From Hydrogenophaga sp. (GTDB taxonomy: Bacteria > Pseudomonadota > Gammaproteobacteria > Burkholderiales > Burkholderiaceae_C): a DNA stretch of 64,000 nt. A program made the position numbers and the translations under genes. This document shows positions 42,599 through 51,461 of this stretch, piece after piece. The DNA lies in NCBI RefSeq assembly GCF_019264445.1, contig NZ_JAHVAB010000058.1, positions 1 to 64,000 on the forward strand, read 5' to 3'. Position 1 is the first letter of the stretch, and each line of letters opens with the position of its first letter. The notes under the pieces were generated by a model. That model had not been told where the DNA came from and ran no database searches. It was given only the letters and a program-made list of their open reading frames with translations.

Positions 42599-43588
42599 AT
42601 GAGCACCCGTCCCTCCATCCTCATTGCCCGCAACGTGTTCCCCGAAGTCGTGGCCAAGCTGCGCGAGCACTTTGATGTCGACACGAACGACGAAGACAAG
42701 CCCTTGACGCCCTCGCAACTGGCCGAGCGCCTGCAGGGCAAGGCTGGCGTGATCACCACGGGCAGCGAGCGGGTGGACGCCGCGCTGATCGCGGCCTGTC
42801 CGCAACTCAAGATCGTGGCCAACATCGCGGTGGGATACAACAACTTCGACCTGCCGGCGATCACCGCCGCTGGCGTGCTCGCCAGCAACACCCCCGACGT
42901 GCTCACCGAGACGACGGCCGACTTCGGCTTTGCCCTGCTGCTGGCCACGGCGCGCCGTCTAACGGAGAGCGAGCATTTCCTGCGCGCAGGCCAGTGGAAC
43001 CGTTGGGCGCTGGACATGTTTGCGGGCGCCGAGGTCAACGGGAGCACCCTGGGCATCCTGGGCATGGGCCGCATCGGTCAGGCGATCGCGCGGCGGGGAG
43101 CGCATGGCTTCGGCATGAAGGTGATCTACAACAACCGCTCCCGCCTGGACGCCCAGACCGAAGCCGACTGCAAGGCGCGCTACGTGGACAAGGCGGAGCT
43201 GCTGCGCACAGCAGACCACCTGGTGCTCGTTCTGCCCTACAGCGCGGAGTCTCACCACGCCATCGGCGCAGCTGAGCTGGCCCAGATGAAACCCACCGCC
43301 ACGCTGGTCAACATCGCACGCGGTGGCATCGTGGACGACGCCGCTTTGGCGGCGGCGCTGCGCGACAAGCGCATTGCTGCGGCCGGGCTGGACGTGTTCG
43401 AGGGCGAACCCAAGGTGCACCCGGACTTGCTGACGGTGCCCAACGTGGTGCTCACGCCGCACATTGCGAGTGCCACCATTGCCACCCGCAAAGCCATGGC
43501 GCACCTGGCGGCCGACAACGTGATCGCCTACCTCACGCAGGGCAAGACGGTCACCCCGCTCAACCCTGAAGTCGCTGGCAAGCGTTGA
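42599..43588 (+). CDS. D-2-hydroxyacid dehydrogenase (glyoxylate/hydroxypyruvate reductase type)
   Basis: This 329-residue NAD(P)H-dependent enzyme probably reduces glyoxylate, hydroxypyruvate or 2-ketogluconate. The nucleotide fold is LGILGMGRIGQAIARR. The catalytic triad lies in NIARGGIVDD (Arg), VFEGEP (Glu) and LTPHIASAT (His). VGYNNFDLPA near residue 79 is typical of the GyaR/TkrA group. It lies between the antiporter and rmuC on the same strand with short gaps. Confidence 0.92.
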   Translation: MSTRPSILIARNVFPEVVAKLREHFDVDTNDEDKPLTPSQLAERLQGKAGVITTGSERVDAALIAACPQLKIVANIAVGYNNFDLPAITAAGVLASNTPDVLTETTADFGFALLLATARRLTESEHFLRAGQWNRWALDMFAGAEVNGSTLGILGMGRIGQAIARRGAHGFGMKVIYNNRSRLDAQTEADCKARYVDKAELLRTADHLVLVLPYSAESHHAIGAAELAQMKPTATLVNIARGGIVDDAALAAALRDKRIAAAGLDVFEGEPKVHPDLLTVPNVVLTPHIASATIATRKAMAHLAADNVIAYLTQGKTVTPLNPEVAGKR

Positions 43589-43598
43589 ACGCCACTCG

Positions 43599-44987
43599 AT
43601 GACGACCGACCTTGTGCTCTGGCTGTTGCTGGCCCTGCTGGTCCTGAACCTGGCACTGGGGCTGTGGCTGGTGTTGCGTCGCGCGCCGGTCGATGCGCAG
43701 GAGCTGGTGCACCGGGAACGCGTGCTCGACCTGCTCCAGCAACAGGGGCAGCAAACCGGTCAACGCCTGGAGCGGGTGGAGAGCGAACTGCGCCGTGAGA
43801 TCAGCGAGCAATCGCGCGGGGGGCGCCAGGAAATGCAGCAGACGCTGGCCACCTTCCAGGAGACGCTGTCGCGCCAGGAAGCTGAAGCCACACGCACCCA
43901 AAACGCGCAGCTCGACGCTTTCGCGTTGCAGCTCGTGCAGCTGCGGGGCACGCTGGGCGACACGCTCACCCGACAGCTGCAAGACATGAGCGAGGGCAAC
44001 GCGCGCCGCCTGGCCGAGATCCGCACCACACTGGACGCGCAGCTGGCGCAGCTGCAGCAGAGCAACGCCGCCAAGCTCGACGAGATGCGCGCCACCGTGG
44101 ACGAAAAACTGCAAAGCACGCTGCAGGCACGCCTGGGCGAGAGCTTCAAGCAGGTGGCGGACCGGCTGGAGCAGGTGCACAAAGGCCTGGGCGAGATGCA
44201 GACGCTGGCGCAGGGCGTCGGCGATCTCAAGCACCTGCTGACCAACGTGAAGACCCGCGGCATGTTTGGGGAAGCGCAGCTCTCCGCGCTGCTCGAACAG
44301 GTGTTTGCACCCGATCAGTACGCCACGCAGGTGACCACGCGGCCAGGCAGCCGCAACGCGGTCGACTTCGCGATCAAGCTGCCCGGGCGTGGTGACGATG
44401 GTCGGCCGTGCTGGCTGCCTATCGACGCCAAGTTCCCGAACGAAGACTACGAGCGCCTGCTCGACGCGCAGCAGCGCGCGGACGTGGAGGGCGCCGAACT
44501 GGCCGCGCGCGGGCTCGAGCAACGCATCCGGCTCGAAGCCAAGTCGATGGCCGACAAGTACCTGGAGCCGCCGCACACCACCGACTTCGCCATCCTCTTT
44601 CTGCCCACCGAGGGCCTCTACGCTGAAGTGCTGCGGCGCCCCGGGCTGATGGAAGTGCTGCAGCGCGAGTACCGCGTGACGCTGGCGGGGCCCACCACGC
44701 TCATGGCCATGCTCAACTCGCTGCAAATGGGCTTTCGCACGCTGGCGCTGGAAAAGCGCTCCAGCGAGGTGTGGCAGGTGCTGGGTGCCGTCAAGACCGA
44801 GTTCGGCAAGTTCGGTGACGTGCTTGCCCGCGTCAAGAGCCAGACGCAGACCGTGCTCAACACGCTGGACAGCGCCGAGACGCGCAGCCGCGCCATGGGC
44901 CGTGCGCTCAAGGCGGTGGAGGCCTTGCCGCAAGAGCAGGCCAGCGCCTTTTTGCCGCTGGACCCGCACGACAACGGGGACGCTTGA
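43599..44987 (+). CDS. rmuC: DNA recombination protein RmuC
   Basis: This 462-residue protein has an N-terminal membrane anchor (LVLWLLLALLVLNLALGLWLVL), a long coiled coil to about residue 200 and a C-terminal restriction-endonuclease-like domain. NVKTRGMFGEAQLSALLEQV, LPIDAKFPNEDYERLLDA and LAGPTTLMAMLNSLQMGFR define the family. RmuC limits DNA inversions and rearrangements, probably as a nuclease. Its TGA overlaps the TTG start of the MFS gene. Confidence 0.95.
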   Translation: MTTDLVLWLLLALLVLNLALGLWLVLRRAPVDAQELVHRERVLDLLQQQGQQTGQRLERVESELRREISEQSRGGRQEMQQTLATFQETLSRQEAEATRTQNAQLDAFALQLVQLRGTLGDTLTRQLQDMSEGNARRLAEIRTTLDAQLAQLQQSNAAKLDEMRATVDEKLQSTLQARLGESFKQVADRLEQVHKGLGEMQTLAQGVGDLKHLLTNVKTRGMFGEAQLSALLEQVFAPDQYATQVTTRPGSRNAVDFAIKLPGRGDDGRPCWLPIDAKFPNEDYERLLDAQQRADVEGAELAARGLEQRIRLEAKSMADKYLEPPHTTDFAILFLPTEGLYAEVLRRPGLMEVLQREYRVTLAGPTTLMAMLNSLQMGFRTLALEKRSSEVWQVLGAVKTEFGKFGDVLARVKSQTQTVLNTLDSAETRSRAMGRALKAVEALPQEQASAFLPLDPHDNGDA

Positions 44988-46165
44988 ACCCGTCGCTGCG
45001 AACCGACCTGGCGCGCCTGATTGCGGCGCAGATCTGCCTGCATGCGTGCATGACCGGCTTTCGCATGGCCGCTCCGCTCATGGCCCTGCGCGAGGGCTAC
45101 AGCCCTGCGGCGGTTGGCATGTTGCTGGCCTTGTTTGCCCTGGCGCCGGTGTTCATGGCACTGCCGGCAGGGCGCTATGCCGACCGGCGCGGGCTGAAGA
45201 AGCCGGTGGCACTCTCGGTGGGTATCGCGACGGTGGGCGCGGCGCTGGCGGTGGCCTTTCCTGTGTTCGCCGTGTTGTGCTTCACCGCGCTCACTTGTGG
45301 CGCTGCCACGGGCCTGGCCATGATTGCGCTGCAACGCCACGTGGGCCGTCTGGCCCACGGTCCGCTTGAGCTCAAGCAGGTGTTCAGCTGGATGGCCATC
45401 GGGCCGTCGATCTCCAACTTTCTGGGGCCGTTTGCGGCCGGGGTGATGATCGACAGCTTCGGCTTCCGTGCGGCATTCCTGCTGCTCGCGCTGTTGCCGT
45501 CGCTCGCCTGGTTCTGGGTGCAGCGAACGGTGGAGCACGAGCCGGTGGCCGCCGAACTGCGGCACAACAGCGGCTCGTCGTGGAACCTGCTGCGCGACAA
45601 GGGTTTCCGCAAGCTCATGGTGGTCAACTGGTTGCTGTCCTCGTGCTGGGACGTGCACACCTTCCTGGTGCCGGTGCTGGGCCACGAGCGTGGGCTGAGT
45701 GCCACGGTGATCGGCACCATCCTGGGTTCCTTTGCGCTGGCGGCCACCGCCATTCGTGTGCTCATGCCGTGGATGGCATCGCACCTGCGTGAGTCGGTGG
45801 TGATTGGCAGCGCCATGGTGGCCACGGCGCTGCTGTTCGCGGTGTATCCGCTGGTGCATGCCGCTTGGGCCATGGGCGCGCTCTCGGTGTTGCTGGGCCT
45901 GGCGCTGGGCTCGGTGCAGCCGATGATCATGAGCTCGCTGCACCAGATGACCCCGCACCACCGTCATGGCGAGGCGCTGGGCTTGCGCGCGATGGCCATC
46001 AACGGGTCGAGCGTCGTGATGCCACTGATGTTCGGCTCGGCTGGCGTGCTGATGGGTGTGGGGGCGGTGTTCTGGCTGGTGGGAGCGGTGGTGGGGCTGG
46101 GCTCGCCACTGGCATGGACGCTGCCAGCCCCGCCGGCTGAAGCGCCTCAGCGCATGCCACCCTGA
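44984..46165 (+). CDS. MFS family transporter
   Basis: This 393-residue integral membrane protein has about twelve hydrophobic segments and the motif GRYADRRGLKKPV between segments 2 and 3. The start is TTG at 44984, overlapping the rmuC stop (TTGA), and gives MNPSLRTDLARLIAAQ. The substrate is unknown. An exporter of small molecules or sugars is possible, and nothing in the neighbourhood decides it. Confidence 0.88.
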   Translation: MNPSLRTDLARLIAAQICLHACMTGFRMAAPLMALREGYSPAAVGMLLALFALAPVFMALPAGRYADRRGLKKPVALSVGIATVGAALAVAFPVFAVLCFTALTCGAATGLAMIALQRHVGRLAHGPLELKQVFSWMAIGPSISNFLGPFAAGVMIDSFGFRAAFLLLALLPSLAWFWVQRTVEHEPVAAELRHNSGSSWNLLRDKGFRKLMVVNWLLSSCWDVHTFLVPVLGHERGLSATVIGTILGSFALAATAIRVLMPWMASHLRESVVIGSAMVATALLFAVYPLVHAAWAMGALSVLLGLALGSVQPMIMSSLHQMTPHHRHGEALGLRAMAINGSSVVMPLMFGSAGVLMGVGAVFWLVGAVVGLGSPLAWTLPAPPAEAPQRMPP

Positions 46166-46177
46166 GCGCCTGGGGCC

Positions 46178-46864
46178 TCAGACGGCGGCGAGTTTTCGGG
46201 GGGTGGCGCCGGTGCGGCGTTGCAGTGCACGCTCGGCGTGCACGACAAAGCCCAGTCCCTGGAGATAGCCGTCCATGATCAGCCGGCCGCTCTTGACGAG
46301 ATCGAAGGCGTCGGGTTCGAGCAACCAGTTCTGAATCAGCCCGTCCATGATCACATGCAGGCCCAGCGCAGCGGTGGCCACCGGCATGCTCAGGGCAATG
46401 CCTTCCCGTTGCACCGCTTGTTGCAGGATTTCCTGCGTCATGGAAATGCACTGGTTGCGCACCTGCAGATGGCGGTCGCGCACAGCCTGCATTTCGCTCA
46501 CGTATTCCACCTTGTGCGTGGCCACCTCGAACACCCGGCGGGTCTGTTCGTCGCTGGCGGCTTGCGTCAACGCATTCATCATCGACTCGCGCAGCGAGAG
46601 CAGGGGGTTGGCGGTGGTGTCCGCGGTGCGTGCGGTGCAGGCGAGCGTGCCCTCCAGGGGCAGGGTCACGCGTTCCATCATGGCGTTGAACAGGTCTGCC
46701 TTGTCCTTGAAGTGCCAGTAGATGGCGCCGCGCGTGGTGCCGGCGGCGGTGGCGATGTCGTTGAGCGAGGTGCGCGAAACGCCACGCTCCTGAAACAAAT
46801 GCTCGGCAGCATCCAGCAGGCTGTGTCGCGTGGCGAGCGCGTCGGCTTTGGTGCGTCGGACCAT
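46178..46864 (-). CDS. TetR family repressor, AcrR/TtgR-like
   Basis: This 228-residue repressor opens with MVRRTKADALATRHSLLDAA. The helix-turn-helix GVSRTSLNDIATAAGTTRGA is followed by IYWHFKDKADLF, which is very close to AcrR, TtgR and SmeT. The C-terminal domain would bind drugs or aromatic ligands. It is divergent from the RND efflux operon and shares with it an AcrR-type palindrome, so it most likely represses both. The longer upstream frame overlaps the operator and is not used. Confidence 0.93.
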   Translation of the reverse strand: MVRRTKADALATRHSLLDAAEHLFQERGVSRTSLNDIATAAGTTRGAIYWHFKDKADLFNAMMERVTLPLEGTLACTARTADTTANPLLSLRESMMNALTQAASDEQTRRVFEVATHKVEYVSEMQAVRDRHLQVRNQCISMTQEILQQAVQREGIALSMPVATAALGLHVIMDGLIQNWLLEPDAFDLVKSGRLIMDGYLQGLGFVVHAERALQRRTGATPRKLAAV

Positions 46865-46907
46865 GGTGTTGTGTCTCCAGAATGGAAGCCCTTGGGTAAC
46901 TGGTGGA

Positions 46908-46938
46908 CTATACATACATTCTTGGATGTATGTATACT
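46908..46938. promoter_or_regulatory. AcrR-type operator with divergent -10 elements
   Basis: TATACATACAT (46909-46919) and ATGTATGTATA (46926-46936) are perfect 11-bp inverted arms around TCTTGG. The core TACATACAT-N6-ATGTATGTA is the same as the E. coli AcrR operator arms. A -10-like TATACT (46933-46938) points toward the efflux genes, and TATAGT on the minus strand (46908-46913) points toward the repressor, so one bound dimer would cover both promoters. Confidence 0.85.
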
Positions 46939-47018
46939 TCGCCGTTTTGCGGCAGCGCCGCCGGGTAGGCTATGACCCCACTCCGGCGCCTTCACCCCCT
47001 TCATACCCAAGGATTCCC

Positions 47019-48284
47019 ATGCCCGCCTTGAGCCCGATCAAGCTTGCGCCCGTCTTGCGCTCCCGCTTCTCCCCCATGTCCTCTGTCCCCCTGATGCGCG
47101 GTTTGTCCGTGGTCGCACTCGCGGTGGTGCTGGCGGCTTGCGGCAAATCTGCGCCGCCCCAGGCCGCTGCCCCCGGTGGCGGCATGCCGGCACCCGAAGT
47201 CGGTGTGGTCACGGTGGCTCCGGGCGATGTCGGCCTCGTGACCGAGCTGCCGGGCCGCCTGGAGGCCTCGCGCGTGGCGCAGGTCCGCGCGCGCGCCGCC
47301 GGCATTCTTCAGGAGCGTCTGTTCCGCGAAGGCAGTGACGTGAAGGCGGGGCAGGCACTGTTTCGCATCGACGCCTCGCCGTATGCCGCCGCGCTGCAGA
47401 GCGCACAGGCAAGCCTGGCGCGCTCGCAGGCCAACCTCACACAAGCCACCGCATTGGCCGAGCGCTATGCGCCGCTGGTGAAGGAAAACGCCATCAGCCA
47501 GCAGGAGTTTGCGAGTGCCGTGGCGGCGCAGAAGCAGGCCGAGGCCGATGTGGCCGGTGGCAAGGCTGCGGTGCAGACCGCCAATATCAACCTGGGCTAT
47601 GCGCGCGTGACGGCGCCGATTTCTGGCCGCATCGGCCGTGCGCTGGTGACCGAGGGCGCGCTGGTGGGGCAGGGCGAGGCCACTCAGCTGGCAGTGATCC
47701 AGCAGATCCATCCGATGTATGTGAACTTCACGCAGTCTGCCGCCGAGGTGTACCAGCTGCGCAAGGCCATGGAAAGTGGTCAGCTCAAGGGCGCTGGCGC
47801 GCAGGCCGCGGCGGTGCAGGTGGTGATGGAAGACGGCAGTGTGTACGAGCAGCCAGGCCGTCTGCTGTTTTCCGATCTGACGGTGGACAGCGCCACCGGT
47901 CAGGTCACGCTTCGCGCCGAAGTGCCCAACCCCAAAGGCACTTTGCTGCCTGGCCTCTATGTGCGTGTGCGCCTGGAGCAGGCCAAGGCCAGCAACGCGA
48001 TCACCTTGCCCCAGCAGGCTGTGACGCGATCCGCCCAGGGCGACACGGTGTCTGTGGTCGGTGCCGACGGCAAGATCGAATCGCGCCAGGTGAAGGTGGG
48101 TGGCCAGCAGAACGGCAAGTGGGTGATTCTGGACGGGGTGAAGGCCGGCGAGCAGGTGATGGTCGATGGCTTCCAGAAGCTCCAGATGATGCCGCCGGGC
48201 ACGCCCGTGAAGGCCGTGCCCTGGCAGCCGCCGGGCGCAGCGCCTGCACCCGCGGCAGCCCCTGCGGCCGCGCCGGCCAAGTAA
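47019..48284 (+). CDS. RND efflux periplasmic adaptor (AcrA/MexA type)
   Basis: This 421-residue lipoprotein adaptor links the inner-membrane pump to the outer-membrane channel. The lipobox VLAAC puts the lipidated Cys at residue 41. The lipoyl half-motifs (VRARAAGILQERLFREGSDV and LGYARVTAPISGRIGRA), the central coiled-coil hairpin and the C-terminal beta domain are visible. The tail is Pro/Ala-rich. The ATG at 47019 follows AAGGA; an inner ATG at 47076 would also keep the signal. First gene of the efflux operon. Confidence 0.94.
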   Translation: MPALSPIKLAPVLRSRFSPMSSVPLMRGLSVVALAVVLAACGKSAPPQAAAPGGGMPAPEVGVVTVAPGDVGLVTELPGRLEASRVAQVRARAAGILQERLFREGSDVKAGQALFRIDASPYAAALQSAQASLARSQANLTQATALAERYAPLVKENAISQQEFASAVAAQKQAEADVAGGKAAVQTANINLGYARVTAPISGRIGRALVTEGALVGQGEATQLAVIQQIHPMYVNFTQSAAEVYQLRKAMESGQLKGAGAQAAAVQVVMEDGSVYEQPGRLLFSDLTVDSATGQVTLRAEVPNPKGTLLPGLYVRVRLEQAKASNAITLPQQAVTRSAQGDTVSVVGADGKIESRQVKVGGQQNGKWVILDGVKAGEQVMVDGFQKLQMMPPGTPVKAVPWQPPGAAPAPAAAPAAAPAK

Positions 48285-48296
48285 GGAGCGCCCGAC

Positions 48297-51200
48297 ATGG
48301 CGAAGTTTTTTATCGACAGGCCCATCTTTGCGTGGGTGATCGCGCTCTTCATCATGGTGCTGGGCGGCGTGTCCATCACCCAGTTGCCGATTGCGCAGTA
48401 CCCACCGGTGGCGCCCCCGGCCATCATCATCAACGCCACCTACCCGGGTGCGTCGGCCGCCACGCTCGAAGACAGCGTGCTCTCCGTGATCGAGCAGGAA
48501 ATGAACGGCTCGCCCGGCTTGATCTACATGGAGTCGGTCGCGCAGGCGAACGGCACCGGCAGCATCACGCTGAGCTTTGAGACCGGCACCAACGCCGATC
48601 TGGCGCAGGTGGACGTACAGAACCGGCTATCGCGGGCCTCGCCGCGCCTGCCTGCGGCGGTGACGCAGCAGGGCGTGCGCGTGGACAAGTCGCGCAGCAA
48701 CTTCCTGCTGTTTGCGATCCTTTCCAGCGACGACCCCGCCTGGGATCCGGTGGCGCTGGGCGACTATGCGTCGCGCAGCGTGGTGCCCGAGTTGCAGCGC
48801 CTGCCCGGCGTGGGCCAGGCGCAGCTGTTTGGTACCGAGCGCGCCATGCGCATCTGGATCGACCCGGCCAAGCTGCTCGGCTTCAACCTGAGTTCGGCCG
48901 ATGTCACCAACGCCATTCGCGCGCAGAACGCGCAGGTATCGGCCGGTGAAATCGGCGCGCTGCCCAACGTGGGCGGCCAGAGCATTGCGGCCACGGTGGT
49001 CGTGAATGGCCAGCTGGGCAGCGTTGAGCAGTTCGGCAACATCGTGCTGCGTGCCAGCGCCGATGGCGCCACGGTGCGCCTCAAGGATGTGGCCCGCATC
49101 GAGCTGGGTGCGCAGGCCTACGCCACCTCGGCGCGGCTGAACGGCAAGCCGTCCACCGGCATTGGCGTGCAGCTCTCGCCGAGTGGCAACGCGCTGGCCA
49201 CGGCCGACGCGGTGCGCAAGAAGATGCAGGAGCTCGAGCGCTTCTTCCCCAAGGGCATGAGCTGGTCGATTCCGTACGACAGCTCGCGCTTTGTGAAGAT
49301 CTCCATTCAGCAAGTGGCGCAGACGCTGGGCGAAGCCATGTTGCTGGTGTTCCTGGTGATGTTCCTGTTCCTGCAGAACTTCCGCTACACCATCATCCCG
49401 ACCATCGTCGTGCCGGTGGCCTTGCTGGGGACCTTCGCCGTGCTGTTGGCCATGGGGTTCTCCATCAACGTGCTGACCATGTTCGGCATGGTGCTGGTGA
49501 TCGGCATCGTGGTGGACGACGCCATCGTGGTCGTGGAGAACGTCGAGCGCATCATGAGCGAGGAGGGCCTGCCGCCCCTGCAAGCCACGCGCAAGGCCAT
49601 GACGCAGATCTCCGGCGCGATTGTCGGTGTGACGGTGGTGCTGATCTCGGTGTTCGTGCCGCTGGCCTTCTTTGCGGGCTCGGTGGGCAACATCTACCGC
49701 CAGTTCTCGGCGGTGATGGGGGTGTCCATCGCCTTCTCGGCCTTCATGGCGCTGTCGCTCACACCCGCGTTGTGCGCCACCTTGCTCAAGCCAGTCGAGG
49801 CCGGGCACAACCACGACAAGAAGGGCTTCTTCGGCTGGTTCAACCGGGGTTTTGCCCGCACCGCCAAGCGCTACGAAAGCGGCGTGGCTGCGCTGCTGCC
49901 GCGCGCGGGCCGCACGTTGATCATCTACCTGGCCATCGTGGCGGCGGCGGCGGTGGTCTACATGCGCCTGCCCACGTCGTTCCTGCCGGGTGAGGACCAG
50001 GGCACGATGCTGGTGAACGTGCAGCTGCCTCCGGGTGCCACGCAAGAGCGCACGCTGGAAGTCATGAAGCAGGTCGAGGACTACATCCTCAAGCAGCCCG
50101 AAGTACAGAGCATGGTGGGCGTGCTGGGCTTCAGCTTCTCGGGGCAGGGCCAGAACGCGGCGCTCGCTTTCATCACACTGAAGGACTGGGCCGAACGCAG
50201 CGGCCCAGGCAGCTCTGCAGAGGCGGTGGCCGGTCGCGCCTTCGGTGCGCTCTCGGGCATTCGCGATGCGTTCATTTATCCGCTGAGCCCGCCGCCCATT
50301 CCGGAGCTGGGTGCGTCCTCAGGCTTCAGCTTCCGTCTGCAAGACCGCGGCGGCCTGGGCCGGCAAGCGCTGCTCAACGCGCGCAACCAGTTGCTGGGCA
50401 TGGCCTCGCAAAGCAAGGTGATCACCCAGGTGCGGCCCGATGGCCTCGAAGATGCGCCGCAGCTGCAGATCGACATCGACCGCGACAAGGCCAACGCCCT
50501 GGGCGTGGGCTTCGATGCGATCAACGCAGCCATTGGCACCGCGCTGGGCTCCAGCTACGTGAACGACTTCCCCAACGCCGGGCGCCTGCAGCGCGTGGTG
50601 GTGCAGGCCGATGCACCCGCCCGCATGCAGCCGGAAGATCTGCTGCGCCTGAACGTGGTGAACAACAAGGCCCAGGCCGTTCCGTTGTCGGCCTTCGCGA
50701 GCACGAAGTGGATCACTGGCCCCATGCAGACCGTGCGCTACAACGGCTACCCGTCCATGCGCATCAGTGGCAGCGCAGCGCCGGGTTCGAGCACGGGCGC
50801 TGCGATCGCCGAAATGGAAAAACTCGCTGCCCAGCTGCCGCAAGGCATTGGCTACGAGTGGACCGGGCAGACGCGTGAGGAAAAGCTGGCGGGCTCGCAG
50901 GCCATCATCCTCTACGCATTCGCCATCCTGGCCGTGTTCCTGTGCCTGGCCGCGCTGTACGAAAGCTGGACCATCCCGCTCTCGGTGATTCTGGTGGTGC
51001 CGCTGGGTGTGCTGGGCGTGTTGCTCGCCACCTTGATGCGCAACTATTCCAACGACGTGTACTTCCAGGTGGGGCTGATCACGATCATCGGTCTCTCGGC
51101 GAAGAACGCGATCCTGATCATCGAGTTCGCGAAAGACCTGCAGGCCCAGGGCAAGAGTGCGATTGCGGCGGCGCTCGAAGCCGCTCATATCCGCTTCCGC

Positions 51201-51461
51201 CCGATCATCATGACCTCGATGGCATTCACCCTGGGTGTGCTGCCTCTGGCACTGGCCTCCGGCGCAGGCTCGGCCAGCCAGCGTGCCATTGGTACCGGCG
51301 TGATCGGCGGCATGGTCACCGGCACCATTCTCGCGGTGGTGTTTGTGCCGATCTTCTTTGTGGTGGTGCGCACGCTGTTCAAGGGCAGCGAGCGCCAGCG
51401 CCAGCGCGACGCCGAACAGGCCGCCGCTCACCATGGTTCAGGAGTGCAGACCGATGCTTGA
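48297..51461 (+). CDS. RND efflux pump, inner-membrane transporter (AcrB/MexB type)
   Basis: This 1054-residue proton-driven pump of the HAE1 family exports drugs and hydrophobic compounds. It starts MAKFFIDRPIFAWVIALFIM. Transmembrane helix 4 has the proton-relay pair in GIVVDDAIVVVENVERIM. FLPGEDQG begins the second periplasmic loop, and GLSAKNAILIIEFAKDL holds the relay Lys. Two large periplasmic loops and twelve membrane segments fit the family. It follows the adaptor by 12 bp. Confidence 0.96.
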   Translation: MAKFFIDRPIFAWVIALFIMVLGGVSITQLPIAQYPPVAPPAIIINATYPGASAATLEDSVLSVIEQEMNGSPGLIYMESVAQANGTGSITLSFETGTNADLAQVDVQNRLSRASPRLPAAVTQQGVRVDKSRSNFLLFAILSSDDPAWDPVALGDYASRSVVPELQRLPGVGQAQLFGTERAMRIWIDPAKLLGFNLSSADVTNAIRAQNAQVSAGEIGALPNVGGQSIAATVVVNGQLGSVEQFGNIVLRASADGATVRLKDVARIELGAQAYATSARLNGKPSTGIGVQLSPSGNALATADAVRKKMQELERFFPKGMSWSIPYDSSRFVKISIQQVAQTLGEAMLLVFLVMFLFLQNFRYTIIPTIVVPVALLGTFAVLLAMGFSINVLTMFGMVLVIGIVVDDAIVVVENVERIMSEEGLPPLQATRKAMTQISGAIVGVTVVLISVFVPLAFFAGSVGNIYRQFSAVMGVSIAFSAFMALSLTPALCATLLKPVEAGHNHDKKGFFGWFNRGFARTAKRYESGVAALLPRAGRTLIIYLAIVAAAAVVYMRLPTSFLPGEDQGTMLVNVQLPPGATQERTLEVMKQVEDYILKQPEVQSMVGVLGFSFSGQGQNAALAFITLKDWAERSGPGSSAEAVAGRAFGALSGIRDAFIYPLSPPPIPELGASSGFSFRLQDRGGLGRQALLNARNQLLGMASQSKVITQVRPDGLEDAPQLQIDIDRDKANALGVGFDAINAAIGTALGSSYVNDFPNAGRLQRVVVQADAPARMQPEDLLRLNVVNNKAQAVPLSAFASTKWITGPMQTVRYNGYPSMRISGSAAPGSSTGAAIAEMEKLAAQLPQGIGYEWTGQTREEKLAGSQAIILYAFAILAVFLCLAALYESWTIPLSVILVVPLGVLGVLLATLMRNYSNDVYFQVGLITIIGLSAKNAILIIEFAKDLQAQGKSAIAAALEAAHIRFRPIIMTSMAFTLGVLPLALASGAGSASQRAIGTGVIGGMVTGTILAVVFVPIFFVVVRTLFKGSERQRQRDAEQAAAHHGSGVQTDA

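Noticed and set aside
40685..42805. 706-codon open frame opposite FKBP and the antiporter
   Set aside because: It is antisense to two clear genes and has no recognisable motif.
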